Positions 10,073 to 17,291 of a stretch of DNA of 64,000 nt are shown piece by piece (position 1 is the first letter of the stretch; the number at the start of each line of letters is the position of its first letter). A model generated the notes under the pieces. The model ran no database searches. It was not told where the DNA came from and was given only the letters and a program-made list of their open reading frames with translations. This stretch comes from Nocardioides immobilis. Its GTDB lineage: Bacteria; Actinomycetota; Actinomycetes; Propionibacteriales; Nocardioidaceae. The stretch lies in the NCBI RefSeq assembly GCF_003515065.1, contig NZ_QXGH01000020.1:1-64000 (forward strand), in the 5' to 3' direction. The position numbers and the translations under genes were made by a program.

Positions 10073-10119
10073 GCTTTGCAAGCAGGGGGTTAGGGGTTCG
10101 AGTCCCCTAGGCTCCACCA
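10073..10119 (+). other. att site: 3' fragment of tRNA-Ala (TGC)
   Basis: The sequence begins at GCTTTGCAAGCAGG (anticodon TGC with loop and 3' stem) and continues with the T-arm (GGGGTTCGAGTCCCC), an acceptor 3' strand AGGCTCC and an encoded CCA. The 5' half of a tRNA is missing: no acceptor 5' strand or D-arm lies upstream and the 5' anticodon stem is mismatched. This is what a tyrosine integrase leaves at the far end of an element inserted in a tRNA gene. It places the element to the left and the old chromosome to the right. Confidence 0.75.
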
Positions 10120-10121
10120 CG

Positions 10122-10149
10122 AGAAACCGCAGGTCAGCCTGCGGTTTCT
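10122..10149 (+). terminator. Hairpin terminator after the tRNA-Ala fragment
   Basis: Perfect 12-bp arms (AGAAACCGCAGG and CCTGCGGTTTCT) with a 4-nt loop lie 3 bp beyond the CCA end, followed by a short T-rich stretch. It is presumably the original tRNA-Ala terminator on the chromosome side of the junction. Confidence 0.75.
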
Positions 10150-10263
10150 GTCGTTCTCGGTCGTCGCCGACGAGATCGATCGGCGGCAGGTATGCCAGAT
10201 ATATGCCAGATTGACCCAAGTTGTGGCGGCCCTGCGTCGATGTCAGCACCACGAGGAGGAACC

Positions 10264-10566
10264 GTGACCGACACGTCGGGGCGTCAGAGGTTCTTGGCGA
10301 AGAGCTCGCGCTCGGACCGGGACGTCTGGATGAATGGGCACGACCTCCCGCTCGCGATGGCGGTGTGGTTGGGTCGCGACACGGACAAGCGGATCTTGAA
10401 GCTACTGGCGACGGACAAGAAGATCCAGGCGAGCATCGTCGGTGGGTTGTGCGACCTCGTCACGCTCCTGGCCGAAGCCGTTGCTGACAGCCATCCCGAA
10501 GCGAGAGACCGACGTGACGCCGTTCGTGCGATTGTCGGTGGCCACTATCCCGAGCTCGCGGACTGA
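10264..10566 (+). CDS. Small hypothetical protein (100 aa)
   Basis: Starts at GTG after an AGGAGG site and encodes a soluble, charged 100-residue protein (MTDTSGRQRFLAKSSRSDRD at the N-terminus, VADSHPEARDRRDAVRAIVG near the end). No signal peptide, membrane segment or known motif is visible. It is convergent with the AlbA_2-type gene and is the first gene on the chromosome side of the tRNA-Ala junction. Confidence 0.55.
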   Translation: MTDTSGRQRFLAKSSRSDRDVWMNGHDLPLAMAVWLGRDTDKRILKLLATDKKIQASIVGGLCDLVTLLAEAVADSHPEARDRRDAVRAIVGGHYPELAD

Positions 10567-10589
10567 GGCTGCTGCCGGAGCCGTCACGG

Positions 10590-12266
10590 TCAGGGTGCGA
10601 TCGCCCGGACGTAATGAGCCCCGCGACGTTCACCAACCAGGCGAAGTTCCCCGGCGTCGGTGAGGCGTTTGAGTGCAACCCGCGCCTGACCGGGCGCCAG
10701 ATGACACAGCTCAGCGGCCTTACCGCGGGTGATGCTGCCGAACTGGTCGACGTACGCCAGGATCATGTGGTCCTGCTGGATTGGGTCGGTGTCCTGCAGG
10801 CGCACATATGCGCTCGCTTGAGCGAGCCGGAAGAACGAAGCCGTCAGGTGGTGGCGACGGTTGCGTCCGTTCCCCCGGGACTCGACTAGACCCATCTCAG
10901 CGAGCCTGGTGACGTTGGCGCGAACGACCGATTCGGACTCGTGAGTGGCTTGCACGAGTTCGCTGGTGGTTTCGGGTCCCATGGCCTTGATCTCGTGCAG
11001 GATCTGCAACTGGGTCAGCTGGAGCGTTCGTCCGTTCGACTCCTCGTACTCAACCACGAAGCGGACCATCTCGAGGTCCGCGTCGCTGGTCGGGATCTGA
11101 ACGATCACGGCGCTGTTGTTCGACGCCGAGTAGTCGGGGACGCCGCGGCCCGCGCGCAGCAACTGGCCGTACATCTCGCGGATGCCACGCCCCGCTCGGT
11201 CGACGATGCCCGCGCGTTTGAATGCCTCGGCCAAGATCGCGCTGCGTGGCTTCGAGTCGTCGAGGAAGTTCTTCAGTGTGATACCAGCCGGAAAGCCACC
11301 GGGGCTCTTGACCCGGAACTGATCGTCCGCGAGTTGGACCGAGATAGGACCGATCTCGGAGTAGTCGCGGTGCACCAGTGCGTTGGCGATCGACTCGCGG
11401 ACGGTTCCCTCCGGAACTCGCGGAATGCCGATTCGGTGGAGGCCCACCATCAACTCTTGTTCTGAGTTGCGGACCTCGATGAGCTCGAAGAGGCGCTCGG
11501 CGGCGCGGAAGAGGGACAGCCTCATCGTCTCGTTGGTGGTGACCGTCGTGCCGCCGAACTCCTGAAACACGGCTTCGGCCGTGGGGACGAAGCGCTCAAG
11601 GGAGGCGGATGTGCCGAAGAGCAGGATCGCTCCGAGAGTGAGTTCGTTGTCGTGCTCCGGGAGGACCAGACGAAGGCTGCGTAGGATCTCTTGGTCACTG
11701 AGTTCGGCGAGCGCGCGGTCGCCTTTCCCGGCCGCGCACATGCGTCGGAACCGGTCGAACTCCGCGGGGTCAAGGTGGTCGATCCGCGCTCCGCGCGCGG
11801 GTGTCGCTGCGTAGTCACGACCTTGTGCCGTCAGTCCCACCGACAACATCTCGTGCAAGGGGTATGCGACGCACTCCGGCTTCCCGTCCGCCCGCAGCGA
11901 GCGCCTCAGGTACTTGCCGGACTTGGAGCCCACAGGAACTGGTGCCTTAGGCACCTCGATCGCGGCCACCGGCAGGCCGGTCATGTCCACCATCTCGACG
12001 TCGGTCGCCAAGGGCGACTCGGTCTTGTTGAGGATCATCGCCTGCAGCAGGTGCGGGTGGGTGGTTGCGCCGTGCCGAGGCTCCAGGCCGGTGATCGTTC
12101 CGTCGTCCTCGACCCCGATCAGCAGGAGGCCGCCATCGCCATTTGCCATGCAGATGACTGCGTCCACGATGTCGGTGTCGCTCATCGCCGACCTCTGGCC
12201 GCGTTTGAACTCCACGGTAAAGGACTCGCCAGCGGCGATCACCTGTGCGAGCTCGTCCGGAGTCAT
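10590..12266 (-). CDS. AlbA_2 domain ATP-binding putative transcriptional regulator
   Basis: About 558 residues. The N-terminal AlbA_2/Schlafen-type DNA-binding domain shows ESFTVEFKRG and GGLLLIGVEDDGTITGLE. A central GHKL-like ATPase segment has VRESIANALVHRDYSE, FRVKSPGGFPAGIT and RAGRGIREMYG. Winged-helix segments follow towards the C-terminus (TTSELVQATHESESVVRANV; KAAELCHLAPGQARVAL). Such proteins are found in defence and stress loci. ATG 12266 or an in-frame ATG at 12275 are both possible; the second lies inside an AT-rich repeat that may be the protein's own operator. The gene is less GC-rich than its neighbours. Confidence 0.85.
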   Translation of the reverse strand: MTPDELAQVIAAGESFTVEFKRGQRSAMSDTDIVDAVICMANGDGGLLLIGVEDDGTITGLEPRHGATTHPHLLQAMILNKTESPLATDVEMVDMTGLPVAAIEVPKAPVPVGSKSGKYLRRSLRADGKPECVAYPLHEMLSVGLTAQGRDYAATPARGARIDHLDPAEFDRFRRMCAAGKGDRALAELSDQEILRSLRLVLPEHDNELTLGAILLFGTSASLERFVPTAEAVFQEFGGTTVTTNETMRLSLFRAAERLFELIEVRNSEQELMVGLHRIGIPRVPEGTVRESIANALVHRDYSEIGPISVQLADDQFRVKSPGGFPAGITLKNFLDDSKPRSAILAEAFKRAGIVDRAGRGIREMYGQLLRAGRGVPDYSASNNSAVIVQIPTSDADLEMVRFVVEYEESNGRTLQLTQLQILHEIKAMGPETTSELVQATHESESVVRANVTRLAEMGLVESRGNGRNRRHHLTASFFRLAQASAYVRLQDTDPIQQDHMILAYVDQFGSITRGKAAELCHLAPGQARVALKRLTDAGELRLVGERRGAHYVRAIAP

Positions 12267-12272
12267 GGACAC

Positions 12273-12332
12273 CATAGTTATGCATAGTTATGGCTCTGGC
12301 AAGTAGGCACGCTGGCCGTGTCCATAACTATG
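12273..12332 (-). promoter_or_regulatory. Triplicated CATAGTTATG motif at the AlbA_2 gene start
   Basis: The 10-mer CATAGTTATG occurs twice head to tail at 12273-12292 and once in inverse orientation (CATAACTATG) at 12323-12332. Each copy is itself nearly palindromic. Such AT-rich repeats are striking in this DNA and overlap the start codon and presumed promoter, which suggests an autoregulatory operator. The binding protein is inferred. Confidence 0.55.
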
Positions 12333-12585
12333 CATTGTTCGCTCATTAACCGCGCTGGAGCACACCATGGACGATTGGAAGCGAACGACGGCGTGCCCGT
12401 GGGCGAAGACCCGCGGCGCGACACCGAGGAAGGCCTCGTGCAATGAGCTCGGCACCGACGCGCGCGCAGGCGAGCCCGCGGTTTGGCCATCCCCAGCCGT
12501 CCCGCATCCCCCACTCGATCTCCACTCGGCGCGAGAACTGCCGCTCCAGCTCGACGGCGGTCGCCGCGGCACGGGAAACCGCGGG
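12333..12585. other. Intergenic stretch without a recognisable gene
   Basis: About 250 bp between the repeat-bearing promoter and the small membrane genes. Open frames exist on both strands but none has family-like sequence or a credible ribosome site. I see no RNA gene or terminator here. Confidence 0.4.
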
Positions 12586-12759
12586 TCAGACCGCGGCTAC
12601 GAGAAGAAGCTGCCCGGTCAGGGCGAGGGCGAAGCCTACGATCAGGCTGGCCGCGGCGTCACCGCGAAACCGTCCGGCGCTACCGACGGCGACGATTATC
12701 GCGCCGCGAACGATGCCGACCGTTCCCAGAGCCAGACACGTGACGGCGATCCAGACCAC
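12586..12759 (-). CDS. Small membrane protein (57 aa)
   Basis: Reads from GTG 12759, preceded by AGGAA, as two hydrophobic segments (VVWIAVTCLALGTVGIV and SLIVGFALALTGQLLLVAAV) joined by a charged loop (GSAGRFRGD). It begins 10 bp after the stop of the upstream small membrane gene, so the two are probably one transcript. No family is recognised. The pair diverges from ktrB and may share its control region. Confidence 0.45.
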   Translation of the reverse strand: MVWIAVTCLALGTVGIVRGAIIVAVGSAGRFRGDAAASLIVGFALALTGQLLLVAAV

Positions 12760-12769
12760 GTGCGGGTTC

Positions 12770-12988
12770 CTAGTCCGCGTCGGTTTCGAGGACCTTGACC
12801 GCGATGCCGGCTGCGAGAAGCGGGAGCGACGCAAGGAGCACCATCGCCAGATCGAGGCTGCGGTGGAAGACGCGCTCGGACACCACGATCAATGGCGATC
12901 CTCCGAAGATGATGATGAGCATCACGGCTAGCGCGGCCTGAGCTCGCCTCTCTCCGCTCATGCGATCGATCATGCAGGATGTGCTCAC
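12770..12988 (-). CDS. Small membrane protein (up to 72 aa)
   Basis: Two hydrophobic segments (AALAVMLIIIFGGSPLIVV and LAMVLLASLPLLAAGIAVKV) flank a short charged region. GTG 12988 is the longest start; ATG 12973 or 12961 would remove only N-terminal polar residues. It is divergent from ktrB with 77 bp between, a region that contains the tandem repeat, so it could be co-controlled with potassium uptake. The function is unknown. Confidence 0.5.
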   Translation of the reverse strand: MSTSCMIDRMSGERRAQAALAVMLIIIFGGSPLIVVSERVFHRSLDLAMVLLASLPLLAAGIAVKVLETDAD

Positions 12989-13012
12989 GGTGGACGACGG
13001 TGTTGTCCGCGC

Positions 13013-13034
13013 GGCTGTGTTAGGGCTGTGTTAG
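13013..13034. promoter_or_regulatory. 11-bp tandem direct repeat upstream of ktrB
   Basis: GGCTGTGTTAG is repeated exactly, head to tail, with an 11-bp period, ending 32 bp before the ktrB start. Direct repeats with this spacing are typical OmpR/PhoB-type response-regulator sites. A similar pair (GGnnnnGTTAG twice) lies at 17238-17259 before the APC permease. Confidence 0.6.
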
Positions 13035-13065
13035 GACCGCGCGTGCCGTCGACGAGAGGAAAGCG

Positions 13066-14406
13066 TTGGGAAAGACTCGGCGGAGCATGACCCATCCAGC
13101 ACGGATCGTCCCCCTTGCGTTTCTGAGCGCGATCATCATCGGCACCGCCCTGCTTTCGCTGCCGATCTCGACCCCTGGGCCAACGCGACCGCCGATCCTG
13201 ACCGCGGCGTTCACCAGCGTCTCTGCTGTGTGCGTGACCGGGCTGACGACGGTCGACACCGCGACGTACTGGTCGCCGTTCGGGCAGGTCGTGATCATGG
13301 CGCTCATCCAGGTCGGCGGGTTCGGGATCATGACACTGGCGACCCTGCTCGGGCTGCTGGTCGGTGGGAAGCTCCGGCTGAAGTCCTCGTTGATCGCGCA
13401 GACCGAGACCAAGACCCTCAACATCGGGGACGTGCGGCACGTGATCCGCCGGGTCGCTGTGACGATGCTGTTGTTCGAGGTGTTCTTCGCGTTCGTCCTG
13501 ACCGTCAGGTTCCGGATCCGGTACGACGAGAGCCTCGGCGAGGCTGTCTGGCACGGAGTGTTCCACTCCGTCTCGGCGTTCAACAACGCCGGTTTCGCGC
13601 TCTACAGCGACAACCTGATCGGGTTCGTCGACGACGCCTGGATCGCCTCCCCGATCTGCGTTGCGATCATCGCCGGCGGCATCGGGTTCCCCGTCCTGTT
13701 CGAGCTGCGCCAGCGGTGGCGTCGGCCGTCGATGTGGTCGGTCCACACCAGGCTCACCGTGTACGGCTCCCTGCTGCTCCTGGTCCTCGGGACGGGCGCG
13801 TTCCTGGCGTTGGAGTGGACCAACGCGGGCACCCTCGGCCCGTTGTCTCCCTGGGGCAAGATCGTCGGCGGGGTGACCGGCGGCGTCGTACCGCGGACCG
13901 CGGGCTTCAACAGCGTCGACTACGGCCAGATCACACCGGAGACCCTCGCGGTCAACTACGTGCTGATGTTCATCGGCGGCGGTTCCGCCGGCACGGCCGG
14001 CGGGATCAAGGTCACCACCTTCTTCCTGCTCGCTTACGTCATCTGGTCCGAAGTCCAAGGCGAGCAAGACACGAACATCGCCCACCGGCGGATCAGCGGA
14101 GATACCCTGCGGCAAGCGCTCACCGTCGTACTCCTGGCCATCGGCGCGATCGCGATCGGGACCATGATCATCCTCCTTGCGACCGGCTACACCCTTGACG
14201 TCGTGCTGTTCGAAGCCATCTCCGCGTTCGCCACGGTCGGCCTGTCCACCGGCATCACCGCAGATCTACCGCCCACCGCCCAGCTCACCCTGATGGCCCT
14301 GATGTACATCGGTCGAGTCGGCACCATCACGGTGGCGTCCGCCCTGGCCCTGAAGTCACGCCACCGCCACTACCACCTTCCAGAGGAGCGACCCGTCGTT
14401 GGCTAA
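13066..14406 (+). CDS. ktrB: KtrB/TrkH-type potassium uptake channel subunit
   Basis: About 446 residues with the four pore-loop glycine motifs of the Trk/Ktr/HKT superfamily: CVTGLTTVDT, NNAGFALYSDN, TAGFNSVDYG and ATVGLSTGIT. Each is flanked by membrane helices, giving about eight transmembrane segments plus the pore helices. It conducts K+ across the plasma membrane, gated by the cytosolic KtrA ring. TTG 13066 follows AGAGGA; ATG 13087 is the alternative. Its end overlaps the KtrA start by 8 bp. Control by the neighbouring KdpDE-like pair is inferred from the upstream repeat. Confidence 0.92.
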   Translation: MGKTRRSMTHPARIVPLAFLSAIIIGTALLSLPISTPGPTRPPILTAAFTSVSAVCVTGLTTVDTATYWSPFGQVVIMALIQVGGFGIMTLATLLGLLVGGKLRLKSSLIAQTETKTLNIGDVRHVIRRVAVTMLLFEVFFAFVLTVRFRIRYDESLGEAVWHGVFHSVSAFNNAGFALYSDNLIGFVDDAWIASPICVAIIAGGIGFPVLFELRQRWRRPSMWSVHTRLTVYGSLLLLVLGTGAFLALEWTNAGTLGPLSPWGKIVGGVTGGVVPRTAGFNSVDYGQITPETLAVNYVLMFIGGGSAGTAGGIKVTTFFLLAYVIWSEVQGEQDTNIAHRRISGDTLRQALTVVLLAIGAIAIGTMIILLATGYTLDVVLFEAISAFATVGLSTGITADLPPTAQLTLMALMYIGRVGTITVASALALKSRHRHYHLPEERPVVG

Positions 14407-15070
14407 GTTCAGGAAGTCCGACTCCACCTCGGTCGTCGTCATCGGGCTCGGTCGCTTCGGCTCCGCCGTGGCGTCGTCGCTGGTCCAGATGGGTCAGGAG
14501 GTGCTCGCGGTCGACGAGGACCAGGCGCTGGTTGAGCGGTGGGCAGATGAGCTGACCCACGTGGTCCAGGCCGACAGCACCGATGACCAAGCCCTTCGGC
14601 AGCTCGGAATCGCCGACTTCGATCGGGCAGTCGTCGCCATCGGCGACGACATCGAGGCCAGCGTCCTCACCGTCCTCGCCTTGGCCGAGGCCGGGGTGAA
14701 GGACATCTGGGCCAAGGCCATCACCCGCAAGCACGGGCGGATCCTTCAACGCGTCGGGGCGTCCCACGTCGTCTACCCCGAGTTCTCCATGGGCGAGCGG
14801 GTGGCGCACATGCTCACCGGCCGGATGGAGGACTACATCGAGTTCGACGACGAGTTCTCCATCGCACGCACCCTCGCCCCGCCCTTCACCTGGGACAAGA
14901 CGCTCGCGGAGTCGGCGCCCCGGACCACTCATGGAGTGACCGTCGTGGGGGTGAAGCGGGTGGGACAGGACTTCACCTACGCGCGCCCCGAGACCGAGGT
15001 GCGCGCGCACGACCACCTCATCGTCTCCGGCCCGACCCGACTGGTCGAGAAGTTCTGCCAGAGCCGCTGA
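14399..15070 (+). CDS. ktrA: KtrA/TrkA RCK-domain gating subunit
   Basis: 223 residues: an N-terminal Rossmann RCK_N domain with VIGLGRFGSAVA and the acidic ribose-binding VDEDQ, then an RCK_C domain from about residue 140 (TLAPPFTWDKTLAES, LIVSGPTRLVEKF). It forms the cytosolic nucleotide-sensing ring that opens KtrB. The TTG start lies inside the end of ktrB and is preceded by GAGGAG, so the two proteins are translationally coupled. It is convergent with the response-regulator gene, 10 bp away. Confidence 0.92.
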   Translation: MAKFRKSDSTSVVVIGLGRFGSAVASSLVQMGQEVLAVDEDQALVERWADELTHVVQADSTDDQALRQLGIADFDRAVVAIGDDIEASVLTVLALAEAGVKDIWAKAITRKHGRILQRVGASHVVYPEFSMGERVAHMLTGRMEDYIEFDDEFSIARTLAPPFTWDKTLAESAPRTTHGVTVVGVKRVGQDFTYARPETEVRAHDHLIVSGPTRLVEKFCQSR

Positions 15071-15080
15071 ACCGGGCTGG

Positions 15081-15755
15081 CTAGGGGTCGAAGCGGTACC
15101 CCATGCCTGGTTCGGTGCGGAAGTACGCCGGTCTTGCCGGATCCGGCTCCAGCTTGCTGCGGAGCTGCGCCATGTAGAGCCGCAGGTTGCCCTGGGCCGT
15201 CTCGTAGCCAGGGCCCCACACCTCGAGGAGCAGCTGCCGCTGGCTCATCAGCTTCCCCGGGTTGCGGACGAGCACGGCCAGCAGCTGCCACTCCGTGGGA
15301 GTCAGCCGCACCTCGTCCCCACCGACGGTCACCCGCGTCGCAGCCAGGTCGACGACCACCTCGCCGAAGGAGACCAGCGGCTCATCCTCCGTCCCACTGC
15401 CTCGGCGCAGCATCGCCCGCAGTCGCGCCAGCAGCTCGTCCATGCCGAACGGCTTGGTGACGTAGTCGTCGGCACCGGCGTCGAGAGCGTCGACCTTGTC
15501 GCCGCTGTCGGACCGACCCGAAAGGACCAGGATCGGCACACTCGTCCAGCCGCGAAGGCCAAGGATGACCTCGACGCCGTCGATGTCGGGCAGACCGAGA
15601 TCCAGTACGACGAGGTCGGGCCGCTGCTCCGCCGCGACACGAAGCGCGCCGGCACCGTCCGCGGCGGTGACCACTTCGTATCCGCGTGCGGCGAGGTTGA
15701 TCCGCAGTGCCCGGAGGATCTGTGGTTCGTCATCGACGACAAGGACCCGGGTCAT
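15081..15755 (-). CDS. KdpE-like OmpR-family response regulator
   Basis: 224 residues. The receiver domain has the acidic pair D8-D9, phospho-acceptor D52 (VVLDLGLPD) and K101 (YVTKPFG). The C-terminal winged helix (LTPTEWQLLAVLVRNPGKL, LRLYMAQLRSKLE, then GMGYRF) matches KdpE. It is the last gene of a three-gene operon with the sensor kinase, and its ATG overlaps the kinase stop. Likely targets are the adjacent ktrAB and APC permease, which share 11-bp tandem repeats. There are no kdpFABC genes in view. Confidence 0.9.
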   Translation of the reverse strand: MTRVLVVDDEPQILRALRINLAARGYEVVTAADGAGALRVAAEQRPDLVVLDLGLPDIDGVEVILGLRGWTSVPILVLSGRSDSGDKVDALDAGADDYVTKPFGMDELLARLRAMLRRGSGTEDEPLVSFGEVVVDLAATRVTVGGDEVRLTPTEWQLLAVLVRNPGKLMSQRQLLLEVWGPGYETAQGNLRLYMAQLRSKLEPDPARPAYFRTEPGMGYRFDP

Positions 15756-16813
15756 GCGGGCCTCGCGATTGGCAGGGTGACGACCATCGTCAGGCCGCCA
15801 CCGGGGGTCTCGGTCGGGGTGACCGAGCCACCCATCGCATCGACCAACCCGCGGGCGAGTGCCAGTCCGAGACCAAGCCCGGTCCCGGTGTCGCCCAGCC
15901 GCTGGAAGGGCTGGAACACCTCCTCCCGGGCCGCCTCGGGGATCCCGCGACCACGGTCGATGACCTGCAGCCGCACGTCCTCGCCCACGGCGTCGACCCG
16001 GACCACCGGCGGTTCTCCAACTGGGGCGAATCGCTGCGCGTTGGCCACGATGTTGGCGATCGCCCGCTCGAGCAGGCCGGCGTCGGCAACGACGTCGGGG
16101 AGCCCTTCCTCGACATCGAGCACGACGGCTCGTGGTTCGACGCCCAGGTAGTCGAGCGCCCGGGCGAGGACATCCTCAATGGCCGTCGGCCGGGAGTGGA
16201 TCGGCAGTGCGCCGGCCTGGAGGCGACTCATGTCGAGCAGGTTGTCGACCAGACCGGTCAGGCGATCGAGGGCGCCATCAGCCGCCTCGAGCAACTCACG
16301 CCGGTCGGACTCGGTGAGGGTGACGTCCTCGGCGCGCAGGCCGGACACCACCGCCTTCGCGGCCGCGAGCGGCGAGCGCAGGTCGTGGCCCACCGCCGTC
16401 AGGATCGCCGCCCGCAGCCGGTCCGCGGCCTCGATCTCCGCAGCCGCCGCGGCAGCGGTGGCCCGACGCTCGGCGACGTCGACGAGCCAGCTCACCATCA
16501 CCGCCACCAGCACGAACGCACAGAGCGCGACGACGTTGTCGGGGTCGCTGACGGTGAGCCGATGGTAGGGGCGGGTGAAGAAGAAGTTGAGCACTCCGGC
16601 AGAGACCACCGAAGCGACCAGGGCGGGGCCTAGGCCGCCGACCAACGAGGCCGCCACAACGAGCACCAAGTAGACCGCGACGTCACCGGCGAGATTGAGC
16701 GTGCCGCGCAGCGGGACGAGACCGGGCAGCAGCATGGCAGGACCGCCGACCGCGAGACCGTAGCCCCAGACCCGGCGGCGCGCGCTGAGGCTTCCTGACC
16801 GCATGTCGGTCAT
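15752..16813 (-). CDS. Short KdpD-like sensor histidine kinase (DUF4118)
   Basis: 353 residues. Four close membrane segments form a DUF4118 module (residues about 15-115, with FFFTRPYHRLTVSD). Then come a HisKA domain with H143 (VGHDLRSPLAAAK), an N-box (NIVANAQRFAP), G1 (DRGRGIP) and G2 (GTGLGLGLALARG). The large N-terminal KdpD sensor and USP regions of classical KdpD are absent, so this is a truncated type seen in several actinobacteria. The ATG overlaps the stop of the small membrane gene upstream, and the stop overlaps the regulator start. It presumably senses K+ or turgor. Confidence 0.9.
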   Translation of the reverse strand: MTDMRSGSLSARRRVWGYGLAVGGPAMLLPGLVPLRGTLNLAGDVAVYLVLVVAASLVGGLGPALVASVVSAGVLNFFFTRPYHRLTVSDPDNVVALCAFVLVAVMVSWLVDVAERRATAAAAAAEIEAADRLRAAILTAVGHDLRSPLAAAKAVVSGLRAEDVTLTESDRRELLEAADGALDRLTGLVDNLLDMSRLQAGALPIHSRPTAIEDVLARALDYLGVEPRAVVLDVEEGLPDVVADAGLLERAIANIVANAQRFAPVGEPPVVRVDAVGEDVRLQVIDRGRGIPEAAREEVFQPFQRLGDTGTGLGLGLALARGLVDAMGGSVTPTETPGGGLTMVVTLPIARPA

Positions 16814-17163
16814 TGTGCCGGGCACCGGTCGCCGGCAAGGAGCAGGGCGCAGCCGAGGTACGCCGACAACCGGAGGAGGTCGGCCTGCGTGAATGTGAGC
16901 TCGCCGAGCTCGTTGACACCGAAGCCCGTGCAGAACGCCCAACCGGCGACACCCAGGAGTAGCCCACCGGGCCGATGCACGGCGGTCGCGCAAGCACCGG
17001 TGACCGCCACGAGCACCACGGTGAATCCGACGACCGGCAGTCCGACCACCACCCCTGCGGCGGTTGTCAGGAACAGGGCGGCACCGCCGGCGCCCACGCG
17101 GACCCCGTCGAGCTGCAGCAGGTCGGACTCAGGCACGCGCCCAGCAAAGCGCGAGAACAACAC
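16810..17163 (-). CDS. Small integral membrane protein coupled to the sensor kinase
   Basis: 117 residues with about four hydrophobic stretches (GAALFLTTAAGVVVGL, VVGFTVVLVAVTGA, LLLGVAGWAFCTGFGV, SAYLGCALLLAG). It is the first gene of the operon with the KdpD-like kinase, and its stop overlaps the kinase start (ATGA). I do not recognise a family. Its position suggests an accessory membrane sensor, which is inference. The start could also be a GTG ten codons in. Confidence 0.65.
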   Translation of the reverse strand: MLFSRFAGRVPESDLLQLDGVRVGAGGAALFLTTAAGVVVGLPVVGFTVVLVAVTGACATAVHRPGGLLLGVAGWAFCTGFGVNELGELTFTQADLLRLSAYLGCALLLAGDRCPAQ

Positions 17164-17237
17164 GACCTCGGGCGCGCTGACAGGATCCTGACGCCCGGAC
17201 GCGGATCCCTGACGACCTCCTAACGAGGTGTGACACC

Positions 17238-17259
17238 GGTCGCGTTAGGGAGTCGTTAG
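17238..17259. promoter_or_regulatory. Tandem GGnnnnGTTAG repeat upstream of the APC permease
   Basis: GGTCGCGTTAG is followed directly by GGAGTCGTTAG, an 11-bp period ending 33 bp before the permease ATG. The layout equals that before ktrB. It lies between the permease and the divergent sensor operon, and an inverse CTAA copy sits at 17220, so one site could control both sides. Confidence 0.6.
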
Positions 17260-17291
17260 GTGCATCGGAAGTACTGCCATCCGAGACTTTC

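Noticed and set aside
9959..10252. 97-codon minus-strand frame containing GLEPLTPCLQSG
   Set aside because: That peptide is the antisense reading of the tRNA-Ala fragment, a common false gene next to tRNAs.
12367..12798. 143-codon plus-strand frame
   Set aside because: No family character or ribosome site; it overlaps the small membrane genes, which have plausible helices.
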